Below, one piece after another: positions 31,782 through 43,900 of a stretch of 64,000 bases of DNA. Position 1 is the first letter of the stretch. Each line of letters starts with the position of its first letter. The DNA comes from Albula goreensis (lineage: Eukaryota > Chordata > Actinopteri > Albuliformes > Albulidae), in NCBI GenBank assembly GCA_022829145.1, contig CM040741.1, forward strand, positions 50,128,180 through 50,192,179. Direction: 5' to 3'. The notes beneath the pieces are model-generated. The model was given only the letters and a program-made list of their open reading frames with translations. It had not been told where the DNA came from and did no database searches. The position numbers and the translations under genes are program-made.

Positions 31782-34700
31782 TCAGTGCACTGTTCTCCTC
31801 AGACGGCTCCTCTGCACAGCCTGCGCCCTCTTCTGCCGCTCCACCATGCTGCTGCCCAGGCTCTGCTTGAGGGCAGGCAGGATCACCCGCTCAGCCACAC
31901 CCATCCGGGACCCCTCCCTGTGCAGTGGGGGAATGGACATTGCTTGTTACCTTGGTATGCTGCGTTTCTCAACCTGCTGTCTATTTTCCGGTCATCTGTT
32001 GAGAGCTTGCAAACAGGAAAAGTAGTACCCACATGCTGCAGTTGCACAAGAATGAGGAGCTTTAATCTGAATACTATTCCTCATTATGAGGGATCCAAGC
32101 AGGAAAGCTGCTGAAACCCTATCATTTCATTATTGTGCTGCTCTCTCAGGAACGGGTTGCTGAAAACTCATCAGGAGGAGCAACATCAGAGTTAGCTGAG
32201 CTGTAACAGTCTTGCATGAGGCCTAAATGAGCCAGCAGAAAATTTGGTTTGTTTGGAAGATAGAGAAGTGGGGGATACTGTTCTGTGGTAAGCATGATTG
32301 CTTTCATGACCCTGCAACCAACACTATAGCTACCAGAGCTAATATTAGCTAATCAGCTAGCTCATAGCTCAATTTTAATTATCAAAATTGTGTTTGCTTG
32401 CTAGCTAGCTGCATGGTTTCAATAAAAAGCAATCTTTACATATCTATAATACCCGTTTGCTGTCAAGTACTATCCAGTAATATGACTGTAGATGTTTTCA
32501 CAATAAGCAATCAATTTTGTGCTCTGAGGACAACAGTGACATTTCATTTTTTGAATGTCTAATCACTGGAATTATTTTGGTTCTATTCAAGTAAGCCCTC
32601 TGTATTGTATAATTTTGCTCAAATGTCCATCCCTATTATCAATTCATACTTACAGTCTTTTTGGTAAGGGTTTTATTGGCAGTTTGGGAAACCTCTCAAC
32701 CGCTCCAGTTCGGCTGAAATGGAAACAAAGATATGTTGAAGCACACTGCAACAGCATTACAATTTTAAACCTCAGTAAATTTCACAAATTCTCACCTAGT
32801 ATTTTCTGCCAAGTAGGCCTTGGTCATAATGTAAGTCTCTGGGGTAATCTTCCTGTTGAACACAATGTCCTTGAGTACTGCCTTCACACGGAGGAGCTGA
32901 AACAATCAGAAGTCAGGTATGCCATGCTGTGTTTCTTTCTGCGGGTAGTTTAACATGTTTGACATCACCGAGAACAGATGTGAGAAGGGTGTTAATGTAA
33001 CCATGAATGAGCAACATGACAATTGAGTAAGAGGATGCAGAGGAATTACAGAGAAGGCTTCTGGGTTTTGGTCATGGGATTGCAGAGGTTGTGCTCACCT
33101 CCTGAGACTGCAGGCTGTTGGCGTTATACAGTTGTCGAATGATGACCTCACACTCTTGCAGGGTAGGGGCACGGGGAGGCTGTGAGGGGCTGCAGTGAAT
33201 CCGCAGGGGCTGCAGGGAAGTGATCAAACCGCCCTTCACTTCTTTTGGGGGTTCTGGGTCAGACCTAGAAAGGGCCACTGTGTTTTCGCTCCTGAGGACA
33301 AGATCATTCTTCTCTGTACCACCACTGACATAAATATAATTTTTTTAGAATGCAGACACGTCATGTGATGTGAAGATAAACAGTGTATTAATCTCAAAAA
33401 TGCGTATTTGCAGATAAATGTCTGGGGGGTCCACTATATTGTGGTTTTCTTCATGAACATTAATTCCTGAACATTTTGCTTCAGCTGTCAAATAAAGCAA
33501 AACCTTGTGTGTGCTTATGGCTCACACAATTCCTCTAAATGAAACATGAAGTCTGAAAATCTGAATTAGTCAGGAAAATCACATCCCTGGCTCCTCTATT
33601 TGAACCTGAGCACGGACTTTGCATAATTCTTTGAATGTACACATTTTACTTTTCCTTGCACATTAAGAAAATCTCTTTCTTTGACTATACTTTTAAACTA
33701 AAATTTACAATGTTAGCATTCGTGTCTGGCTAAACCAAAGCATCCAGAAAACTCAAGATTTAATTTTGCAGTAAAATACTGTACAGTACACGCCCGACAA
33801 CTTATCATGCTTTGTTCTGGCTCTAGAAGTTAACACTCGAAATGCCCATTAAGACAAGTTTCTCATCGTATACACATTCCTTCACTGACCTTTTGGTCCA
33901 CAATCAGCCATAGGCTGATTTTTAATGATATCAATGGTTGTTCTGATAATCACCACAGGGGCACAGGAGACTTCAAAATTGCAGTGTGAGCATGTCACTC
34001 AAAGCAGTGGTCCTCCTCAAATTTATAACTTAGAATTCTAGGTATCCTGTCTGCCTGGAGGTGTGCGGTTACCTCAGGACAGCTTCCTTTGAGTGTGAGC
34101 TGACATGCTGGTGTTGCTCCTGGGAGACCCCCTGCTGGGGCTGAGGTTCTGGTTGCAGGTGAGGGTGGTGGCCTGCTCTGCTGGAGCCTGAATTTGCAGA
34201 ACCACATGATGTGGTCACAGGCAGTATGGCTCTTAGGCCTATTCCTTAACCACAACGTACTGTTTGCTTTTCTATTGCAAAAATGAACCCCTAACCACTC
34301 TAAGGTTCCATAAACAATGCTAATAATTTTAACGATAAACAGAGACCTTAAATCCAACATGGTTTATACGCATGGGACAAGTTGTTTTTACAATCTCTTA
34401 TATTTGTCAGATAGAAACGTCTGTCTCATGGGAGAGATCCACCAAATTGTACATGTCTATATCATTCATACATGTCTATCTACCTATAAATTAAACTTTC
34501 ACTAAACAAAGGGTGTGCAATCGGGAAAATTCATGTGACCAACTACACATGGTAAAGATGTCATAAAAAAAAAAAAAAAAAGTAAAAAAATTTTTAAAAA
34601 AAATCGGATAAATACCTTTTCTGTAACTGTGAGGTGGATCCATAATCAACTTGTACTGAAGTTCTGTGGGAAGATAAACACGGGGCTTCACGGAATGCAT

Positions 34701-35681
34701 CAAAACGGGAAAAATACAAGTTGACAAAGCCGTGTTACGCGCGCGCCAGGCTATGTAAGGTGTTTAAGCTCTTGTAACAATGTCTTCCTCCATCTATGTC
34801 GGAGATGCATGTCATTTAGCGCGCTGTCATTAAGCTGACAAGACAAAGCGTTTGACTCTTTTCGAAAGGATTGGAAAATCTCCCGGTGGGGTAGGCCGTT
34901 GAAACGATAGGGCAAAGCTGTTCTGTCCAGTAAAATGATACCTGTGACACCCCCGCGGCTGCAGCGAAGACCTTTCATTTTCTTGATCCTACAACCTCAC
35001 GTTTCCACGCAACCAATATCTAGTGTGACACTTCTTTCAACAGGACAGGTGTCTCTTTCTTTCCTATGTAGTAGTAAACATATAGATATTTCAAACAAAG
35101 CTTTTATCATGGAATATTCTGTCTTAACTGTAAACTTGAAGTTACTGTTGGCATTTGTCACTTACAGAACTAAATGATCAATCTCAGTACGAAAACACTG
35201 TTTGCGATATGATATGCATTACCACAGAGGTTTTGTAAATGTATGTTTACTGTCCTTGTCCATGATTTCTTATTTCGTATATAGCTACATTGTTATGACA
35301 CTACTTGAGAAATACAAAGTAAATAGCAGCCTAATTTATGCTTATTACAATTCACTTAAATAATTCACAATTACTAAAAGCGAATAATACACACACGCCC
35401 TTACCTTTATTTTCCCGCTTAAGACTGTCCAATTCAAAGTGTAGTTTCTGCAGTGTATCTTTGTGCTGCTCCTGTAAGAAATGAATATCTCTCTCCAGCG
35501 ATGCCACCCGCGTATCCATGTCGCTCTGTTCGCAGTTGGCTTGGTCGTCCACGCGAGGTGGATTGGGAAGTGGCTGCAGACGGTCGCGTGGCAATGATCG
35601 TGGGACATGGGCTTTGTGCAGGCTTCCTGCTCGGGACCAGTGGGGTAGATTGCCCAAAGGTGGTACACTGAAGCTAGACAT
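31782..35681 (-). CDS. ccdc74: Coiled-coil domain-containing protein 74 (7 coding exons)
   Basis: Exons in transcript order: 35681-35405, 34663-34616, 34187-34073, 33291-33099, 32896-32796, 32713-32654, 31917-31782, giving 309 aa with all junctions in frame. Residues about 55-105 form a coiled coil (DTRVASLERDIHFLQEQH to DSLKRENKELQYKLIM), matching the human CCDC74 signature LKRENKDLHYKLIM. A second conserved block is LQECEVIIRQLYNANSLQSQE at 191-211, followed by LLRVKAVLKD. The C-terminus, VAERVILPALKQ...VERQKRAQAVQ, matches the human tail. In exon 6 an apparent stop codon is the first bases of a strong donor (CT, then gtaagt), so the gene continues into the last exon. Human CCDC74A/B have been reported as spindle microtubule (K-fibre) proteins; a ciliary link is suggested here by the X-box upstream. 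The gene is tail-to-tail with med15 and head-to-tail downstream of smpd4. Exon 3 (Ser/Gln/His-rich) is the least conserved part. Confidence 0.92.
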
Positions 35682-37971
35682 TTCTAATAATATAATCTAC
35701 TCCCCCAGGTAATGTTAGCTAATGTTTGTTTTCTTTCTGTCACTACTGACGGTTTGTAGGATATCACCAACAAATGAGAGCTAGGTATGTTAATCACCCT
35801 TGAGGAAAACCAAATTAGTTGAGAACCAACTACAGATTTTCTCATCTGAGAGGGTTGATAAATACTCACGGACAAAGTGAGTGATACCTTTTGCAAGCAT
35901 GCGTAACGTTACATTTGACTTTACTGCACATCCCTTGCTAATAATGTATCGCAATGGCTAAAGGGAAGCCTACGGAGTCAGTAAGGTTGGTTGAGGTAGC
36001 TGACATACCAGCACTTCTCTGTTACTTTTCATTACAGCTAGTCAGTCAGATATCCACTAGCCTCATCCAAAATTGGTACACATTACTCTGTGCAGTGAAA
36101 GGACAACGTTGACAATGTAAGTATCTGAAAAATTAGCTAACCCAAACAAATGATTTGATGGCTGGAAACTCGTTTCTGAAGCTCACTCTTGCTTTCATCA
36201 CATCAGTCGGCTCAGTCGATTCCCGGTGCATTCGTCATTCCGTGTTCGGTACATTAGTGGGTCTTGCGATCTCTGATTCGCTTCATCATTTTGCAAGCCA
36301 AGGATATTTAAAAGATTAACATATTACAATCTAGACAGCTATCTAGCTACTTGCTGAAATCTTCGTAGCTCCGACCACCTCATATATAAACGTTGCTATG
36401 ACAACAGAACAACTCAGTTGCATGAACAAGGCTTTTGGATGATAGTTTAACCAGTCCCAGAGCCACTTCCATTATTATCACAAATACAAATTTCACCAAG
36501 CCAATGGACTCATAACCTGCAAAATACTAACTGTATAGCACAGAACGATTTACTGTTTCACAACAAGGTTTAGTCAGAGATTCTTATGAAGAATCATTGG
36601 TTTAGTCCAGTCCATTATGACGTAATTGACGTAACGACTAGTTCTTCCCACTAGAGCAAAATGTCAAACCGTAAGTGGCGGGGATCAGCAAAGGGACAAT
36701 AAAACATTTTAACAACCACTTTTTAATTATATTGAAACTGATGAAGCTCATTTCATAACTGGCATGAATCAATCAACTTAATTAAATACGTAGTGGTACA
36801 ACATTTTAAATATATAATCATCGTGACAATAAAGATTTCCATTTACGCTATTTGCCAGGAAAGTCACTCACCGAATTGACTGTCAAAAATCATCAGTGTC
36901 TCAAAAAAAGAAGAAAAAAAAAAGTTTTGCTTCAAGTAATATTCCAGCAAAAATCATAGAATATTTACAGTCTGAAAGGGTAACCTCACCAGAAATATAG
37001 TCTACCATTTAGTATTCTTTGCAGTATAGCTCGATAATTTCCTACAGTAATTATTTCACACTACACGGCTGGTATGTCATTGAGGCTTTGAAACGCAATG
37101 ATAATAGGTCACTGGCCACTGCCCTGAAAACCTCACTCTTTTTCTTACAAACTACTGATAGTTGTTTGGATATGACTGAAAAGTGAGGGTGTACCAATTT
37201 ACGTAATTCCTGTCTGACTTCATTTTCCAGAGCACACATTTTTTTGGCACACATTCTCTCAGTACATACTTGAATGGACACCAGTGACCACAGATTAAGG
37301 CACAACTATAATTGGTGCACAAAAGCCTTTGCAACTTATTTTATACATTCAATTGATTCTTTTAAAAACTGAATTAGAACAAAGCAAATCGCACATGCAA
37401 CACTCTAGAATCCAAGTGGAGAAATGTTGTAGTGTTCCACAGCCTGACACAGAACTTGGCAAAACTCACGATAGGACACCATATTGAGACCAGACCTTCC
37501 ACAGATATACATTGTGGTTGGGGGGGCGGGGGCTAACTGTTCTTAAGTCTAAAACCTGGGTATTAAACTATTCGCTGCTGTGTGCTCTGTTGTTTCCTAA
37601 TGTCTTGTTCTGTGGATGCATACACACTGATTCAGAGTGAGTTTTATGAATAACACTGTTGTAGAATGTGACACTAATGATCAGAACTCAATATGGTATC
37701 CTTCACACTTTGTCACTGTGAGACATTTTTGCCAAATTCTTGCCTGAAATGGTTCAGGGAATCAACCTAATACTTCCAATTAGCATGTGTTCATTGTCAC
37801 TGAAATAAATTAAGAACTTTGAATTGTAAATGCCGATAACAAGGCACAAGAAGGAATGACATTTTGAATATATGGTGTTGTTACCTTTAAAATTCTAGTG
37901 CCTTAAAAAGTAGGGCCTTAGCGCAGTCACGCAAAAACATAAGATACAATCTTCCTGCATTTGTCTTTACA
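35682..37971. other. ccdc74 upstream region and smpd4 3' UTR
   Basis: The right part is presumably the smpd4 3' UTR (minus strand). No AATAAA was seen there; the best variants are TATAAA (37340-37345) and ATTAAA (36722-36727). The left part holds ccdc74 5' sequence with one TAACGTTA (35904-35911) and the X-box at 36392. No further gene is visible. Confidence 0.55.
36392..36405. promoter_or_regulatory. RFX X-box motif upstream of ccdc74
   Basis: GTTGCTATGACAAC fits the X-box consensus GTHNYYATRRNAAC at every position, with two near-palindromic half sites around AT. It lies 711 bp upstream of the ccdc74 ATG, next to a TATA-like catatataaa (36381-36390) and within a CpG-containing stretch (about 36150-36410). 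RFX factors drive ciliary and centrosomal genes, which suits a coiled-coil gene. The promoter position itself is inferred. Confidence 0.5.
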
Positions 37972-40900
37972 TTATTGTGTTCTCTGCTTATCTCCAAGTA
38001 CTGTCATAAAGAGTCCATAAAGGAAGCTGGCAGCGAGGATGAGGCCGGTGCTGGACATTAGGCCGAAGGAGAAGAGCGCACCCATTAGGTAGAACAGGAA
38101 GACGCTGATCAGGGTACGGTAGCTGGCCAGTTTGCGCAGGCTGAGCCGTGGCCTCCTGTGTCGCTCCATGCTCCTCCTGGCCAAGGGGCTCCTCCGGGCC
38201 CTATGCGCAGAGCCTGGGGTGCTAGTGAAGTAGTACCGTCCCAGGCGGCCTAGGAAGTCCCGCCGTGAGCACAAGGCATCCATGTGTCTGCCAAACTGCA
38301 AGGAATAACACACCACAATCGTTTTATCCCATTTATCCATACACCTCCTCCACCCCCTGCATATGCCTTCACTACAGTGGACTTATAAGCATGTAAAGTC
38401 TTGTCATTTAAGTAGTCATTTTACATGCATATTGTGTCTGTTCTGGTATTTGTTTTTATATACATTTCTCTACCACTGAGGTGTAGCTGTCAAAAATGAC
38501 AGTGTTTATAGGCCTATTTATATTGTTGCAACACAAACTACTTTTATTGCTACCTATACAGTACAACTTCACTGAAAGTGGTAAGCATTTGATATGAAGG
38601 ATATAAATCGGTCATATTTCCACTTGAAGAAATCATTGATAAAGACTCATCTTTTATTGGATCTGTTTTAATATTGATCTGTTGGTTAAAGATTCTATGT
38701 AAAAAGCAATACAAATGGATCTTTTTATATGAGGAAGTAACAGCATTACTGGTACAAACTTAGCTGAACAGGTGTACCACACACAAGTCAATTGTAAGAC
38801 CCAATCGATCCTGAGGGATTCCTGTCACCTCGTTTACTGAGTTTGAGCAGCTCCCCTCAGAGCATTCAAATTGGATGCACAAATTCAAAACCTCTTTTAT
38901 TCCTGCTAGTAACTTTTTAAATAAGCATTAAATTGCATAACTTGTCTCCTGTACAGAATATTTTATGTATCCTGTTGTTCCTCCTTTGTGTTCATTGTTA
39001 AATTGTTTGTTCTTCTTAAATGCACTTCAAAGCAAATTGCCCCTCAGGGATAATGAAGATTCAATCAAAGCCCCATCATTTACAGCTAACAATTTTCCCA
39101 AAACATTCAAGGTAAAATAATGTTCACTCCACAAAAGTTACAGTAACTCGGCAGCATGGCAATAAAAACCCATCCCCTCTACCTACCCTCTGGTTAATTA
39201 GAGAGGTCATCCGAAACAGGAAACGGACCAGCGTAGCGTTCTCGTAGCTTCTTATGGGCTGCAGCTCTGGGTCACCCTGATACTCGATTTCAAATTTGCG
39301 TAGCCCATTGATAATCTGCAGCAGAGAATAAACTCGAATTTGTAACTCGTAACCCTGTAGTCTTTAGTGCAGAAAAGTTATGTTATAGTTCTGACAAAGG
39401 CATTACAATCCTTAAGATTCTCTGTTTGCCCAACAATTAATTAACACAGATGGGGGAAAAAATGCTGAAACATAATCTTGTTATTTGATCCAACATTCAA
39501 TTGTAACATAAATTAACACAATTACTTCATTAGATTGGGCTAGCTACCTATATTGACATACTTTTTGCATACAGTATTAGTGTTGCATAAAGCTACTACA
39601 AGACATGGAAAACCAATTTACTCCATTTTCTTACTTTGTAAAGGTGAATCTTTCTGTGCTTTCTTGGAAGCAATCAAACCCAACTGAAAGACAGAGCAAA
39701 ATACAGGCTCTCTGGCTAGTGCAGTGAGACTATGCTCTGATTAGCAGAAAATTTGTTGCATCAGATTCCACTAGACAAGTTATTCATCACACTATGGTGA
39801 GTCAGACTTTAACTGTTGTCACCCTGAATATGCACAAAATCTGTATCCTCCTAATGTATCTTTAACATCAGCATGACCATGCTGTCTGGGTATGGACAAC
39901 ATAATACAGGGGGTCCTCGACTTACGAACGAGTTCCGTTCCGTTCCTACGACTTGTTGTAAGCCGTAAACTTGTCTTTATTTCTGTGGTCGTATTTACGA
40001 ACCAAACCGCATAGGTCGAAACTAGGTTTTTTTAAGTAATTTATGGGAGTGTGTCATAACCACGAAACGACGTAACTCGAGACCATCGTAACCCGAGGAC
40101 CTCCTGTACTGATATACAGGTTCCTTTGTGAGTTTGTTCTTTACCTGCATTCGGCCCAGATCAGTGAGGACCGGACCATTCTCTCCCTGGACGCAGTCTG
40201 GAAGCTGCTTGGCCCCACCCAGCTCATCCTGTGCGGACGCCAAGTTTGCCATCAGCTGAGACACCTGGGCTGCGTTCAGCTGCAGGTGAGGACACAGGCA
40301 CTGGCATTAGACGACAGGGTAGGTCTGAGAGCTCCTGGCTTTCCTTACTAGGGGGAAATCTACATTCCATTCATTAAAATCATCACTCAGTTTCTCATGC
40401 TTTTAAGTATTTTACAAATTATACACCAATTACACTTGGGACATTTCCAAAATAAATACCCCCCCCTCAAGTGTTAATATCCAGGGATAATTAACTACCT
40501 GGAGCTGTAGTCTGGAGGATTTGACACAAAATTTGTACTGCTCTCTACTAACTGATATTAATACCCCTGGCTCTAATGGACAAGGCTGTAAAAAGGAAAT
40601 GGCCTAAAACACTGCCACCAAAAGGGGGATTTTAACTAGTGTCTTGTTTGATACACATTGAGTACACCGATCAGTCTCTCAAATGGCTGTTGTTTACAGA
40701 CAGTTCCCTTGGTGGGGACATGAAGCATGTAGGAGAAATGCAAGAAATGAAAATGATCTTAAGTTGAATCAATGCTTCACCCTCATCCTCTTCCCTCCAC
40801 CCACCCGGAATATTTGGCAGAGGAAATCCAAGGCTCGATCCAGAAATTCATGTGTCTTCTTCAGACACTCTCCGGTCTCCTCTGCCTCTGCTCCTGTGTA

Positions 40901-43900
40901 GGTGTTGTTGAGGTCTGGGGAACCCATGCTGAACCAGGACAGGAAAGACTGGTTAGCCGCTGCCTCTGCAGAGTGGTCCGATATCCGCTTGGCTGTCTGC
41001 CGAGCCTGTGCCATGATCTGCACCAGCTTTAACACCTGGGAAAGCCACAAAAAACAGACACACTTGACTCAAAGGGATTAGCAAAAGGAATTAGCCCGTG
41101 GTGCATCCTACACTTGCTTTAGAGCAGAAGGCCTGTGTAATCCAGTCAGCTAACATGGGTATTTAAGAAATGTGACGTTACAAGAGGGATGAACTATCAC
41201 AACAGTAGAGATTACAAAGCACTGCATTATTCAGCAAGCAAACTCTTATCCACGGTGATTTCCTGCCCAACAGTTTTACATATTTATATTTTTGGCCCAC
41301 TGGCAAAGGGTAGAAAACTAGCCCCCCTTTACAGCGCTGCAGCCAAATCCACATACTGTATATAAAAGTGGTCTCAGCTCACCGCAGCTCGTAGCTCAGC
41401 CCCAAACATCTGCTTGTACTGACAGTCCTGGCCCTCCAGGCCATACACATGGCTTTTGACTTTGAAAACGGCATCGGCTTCGGCAGGTTGGCGAGATGAC
41501 AGGAAGCTGCCTCCATGGGAGGGTGTGAGGAAGACGCGAGGCTGGCGGTGGTGGAGGACGTGCTCCGGCTCCAGGAACAACTGCTCCCCTGCAGGCACAA
41601 CGACCCAACACTTACTTTTAGCTCTATCCATTACATGGTTTGTGAAACCTCACTCTGCCACCAGAAAGCAATAGTACCATAAGGTAAATACACACATAAG
41701 GAGTGGACAAGACCACTACATAAAGCAGAGCATTAACACTGAACTACTTAAAATCCATTAAGATTGCAAGTGTTGACTAATGAGGTGCTGAAAAAGCTGT
41801 CTGATGAACACAAGCAATTAATCAGTGAGTAAAGCATTGATACCCAACCTTTCTGGATCATTTCTGGCAGATTGGGCTGAGCAAAGACTTTGGCAACCCT
41901 GAAGACCATGAGAGCATTTTTGGCATTGACCAGATCGGTGCGCACGGCACGGTTCAAGAAGCCCTGGAACAGCTTTGTGTACATGAGCAGGTTCTCCTGC
42001 ACGAAGGACGACCTAAGAGAGAGTGGAGATGAAAAGATGTGCTAACCAGCACACACGCAGGAACTGATTATACAGCTCACTCACATGCACAGGCACTCAA
42101 GACCCAATCTCAGACCTACTAACTTGTATGAGCACATTTATATGCTCATACAAGTACACAATATTACCCCTTTGTTGTCTTGGAGATACTTTACATTATA
42201 CAATGACAGGGTAATATAACCATTCTTGGTCTGCAATGAATTCACAAGAAGTTGTAGCCACATGAATGAGTGGCTAATGGCATGAAACCTTCAAAGTACC
42301 ATTTATCAGAAACACTGCGGTTCTGGCCATCTGTCTGAGGGTTGGTTTTTTCACTGGTGTACCGCCAGGGTTGAATGTAGCTAAGCCATGTTTCCAAAAC
42401 CTTAAGCGGAAATAATAGAAAAACAGGTAAAACTTGTACACTGTCCCAGTACAGCTGAGTTTACTGCTGCTCATACTGCTTTGAGATTTAAAACTTCACA
42501 AGGAATTCCTAAAGTAAACCAGCTGACTGAGTTTACTGGTACATGCAGAGTGATGCGCAGTAACATACGGCTCTGAAGGAGGCGTCCAGCGGCCAGTGAC
42601 CAAAGCAGTGCTGGAGGAAGACATAGAGCTTCTGCTGGACAAAACGTGAGATGACCACCCTGTGGGCCAAGAGCAAGGACAGCATTACGTCATTTACTGT
42701 GTTTCAGAGAAGCAGATGATTCTGTAGCTCTGTGTGAGAGAAGAGTGAGGTTAGTTAAGATGTGTGGGTATAGAGGCTATGCTGGTGAAGACTATGAGGA
42801 GTATCTGTGGGTAAAAAGAGTATAATTATGTACGCTCTGTGTGGGTCAAGAGTATGATTATCTTGCCTGTGTGGGTGATGAGTTTGATTATGTAGGTGTT
42901 GTGTGGGTGAAGAGTACAGACCAATGTGAGTATGTCAAAAATGCTAACCTCTTGAACTCCTCCAGGGGGCTGGCATGGGAGTGTGCAGAGGGTGAAGCAG
43001 AAGCCTGCTCTGGCTTCAGGCTGTTGGAAAAGGCGTGTAGGTGTTTGACCAGGAGTCGGACCACCAGTACGTGCTCCTCAGATGGACTGAAGGGCTCCTG
43101 TAACCCCATCCCAAAATGTCAAATCACATACATTTTTTTTTTTTTTTTTTTTTTTTACAAACAAATCACAACAGATTTAAAACCAACCTGCCCTCCCATC
43201 ACCAATGCTACTCTAAATAACCAATTTCCAAACAAACCCCATGCCCCCCTCCAACCACTTACCCATCCATCTATCATAAAGCTTCTCAGTTTACACCATG
43301 CACACCTTCTAGCTTTAATAGGTTAATGGTCTGGCGATGACAGATGTCATTGAGCCCTTCAGGTTAATCTTGACCTACAAAATTGTTTTGAAAGCCTCTA
43401 TAGGAAAGCTATGCTAATAAAATGCTCCATAATTTCCTCTTTTAACATGCTCTTTGTAGAGCTTTTAAGACTATATCAGCATTAATGGCTTCATGCATCA
43501 TGAACTATGGCCCCAAAATTGTTCATCCACATGCAACACACACCACCTATCTCCTGTTAATTAGGAGAGCTTTGCCAGCAAAATCTTGGACAAATTCACC
43601 ACTTGCATAGACAGTGAAGTCTAAACATCAGTCATTGCCTAGTAGAACCGTTATATACTGCCTGTTTACTTTTGATGTCCTTTTCTTAAAGTGTCACTAA
43701 AGTAATGGACAGCTATATTGCTTTATCTCTAAAAAAAATGTCCCATGTCTTCGTTCAGGGCAATGTGGTACCAATGTTCTGTGAAATGTAGTAGTGTTTG
43801 CTCTTAAAGAAGAATAGTAAACTGAAACAAAAAAACAAAAAGGCAAACACATAAACATAAGAAAACATGACACCAACATCAAAGTTAAAAAAGTGCTTTA

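Noticed and set aside
31764-32114. Plus-strand ORFs of 85-116 codons after med15
   Set aside because: Antisense shadow of the last ccdc74 exon (31917-31782).
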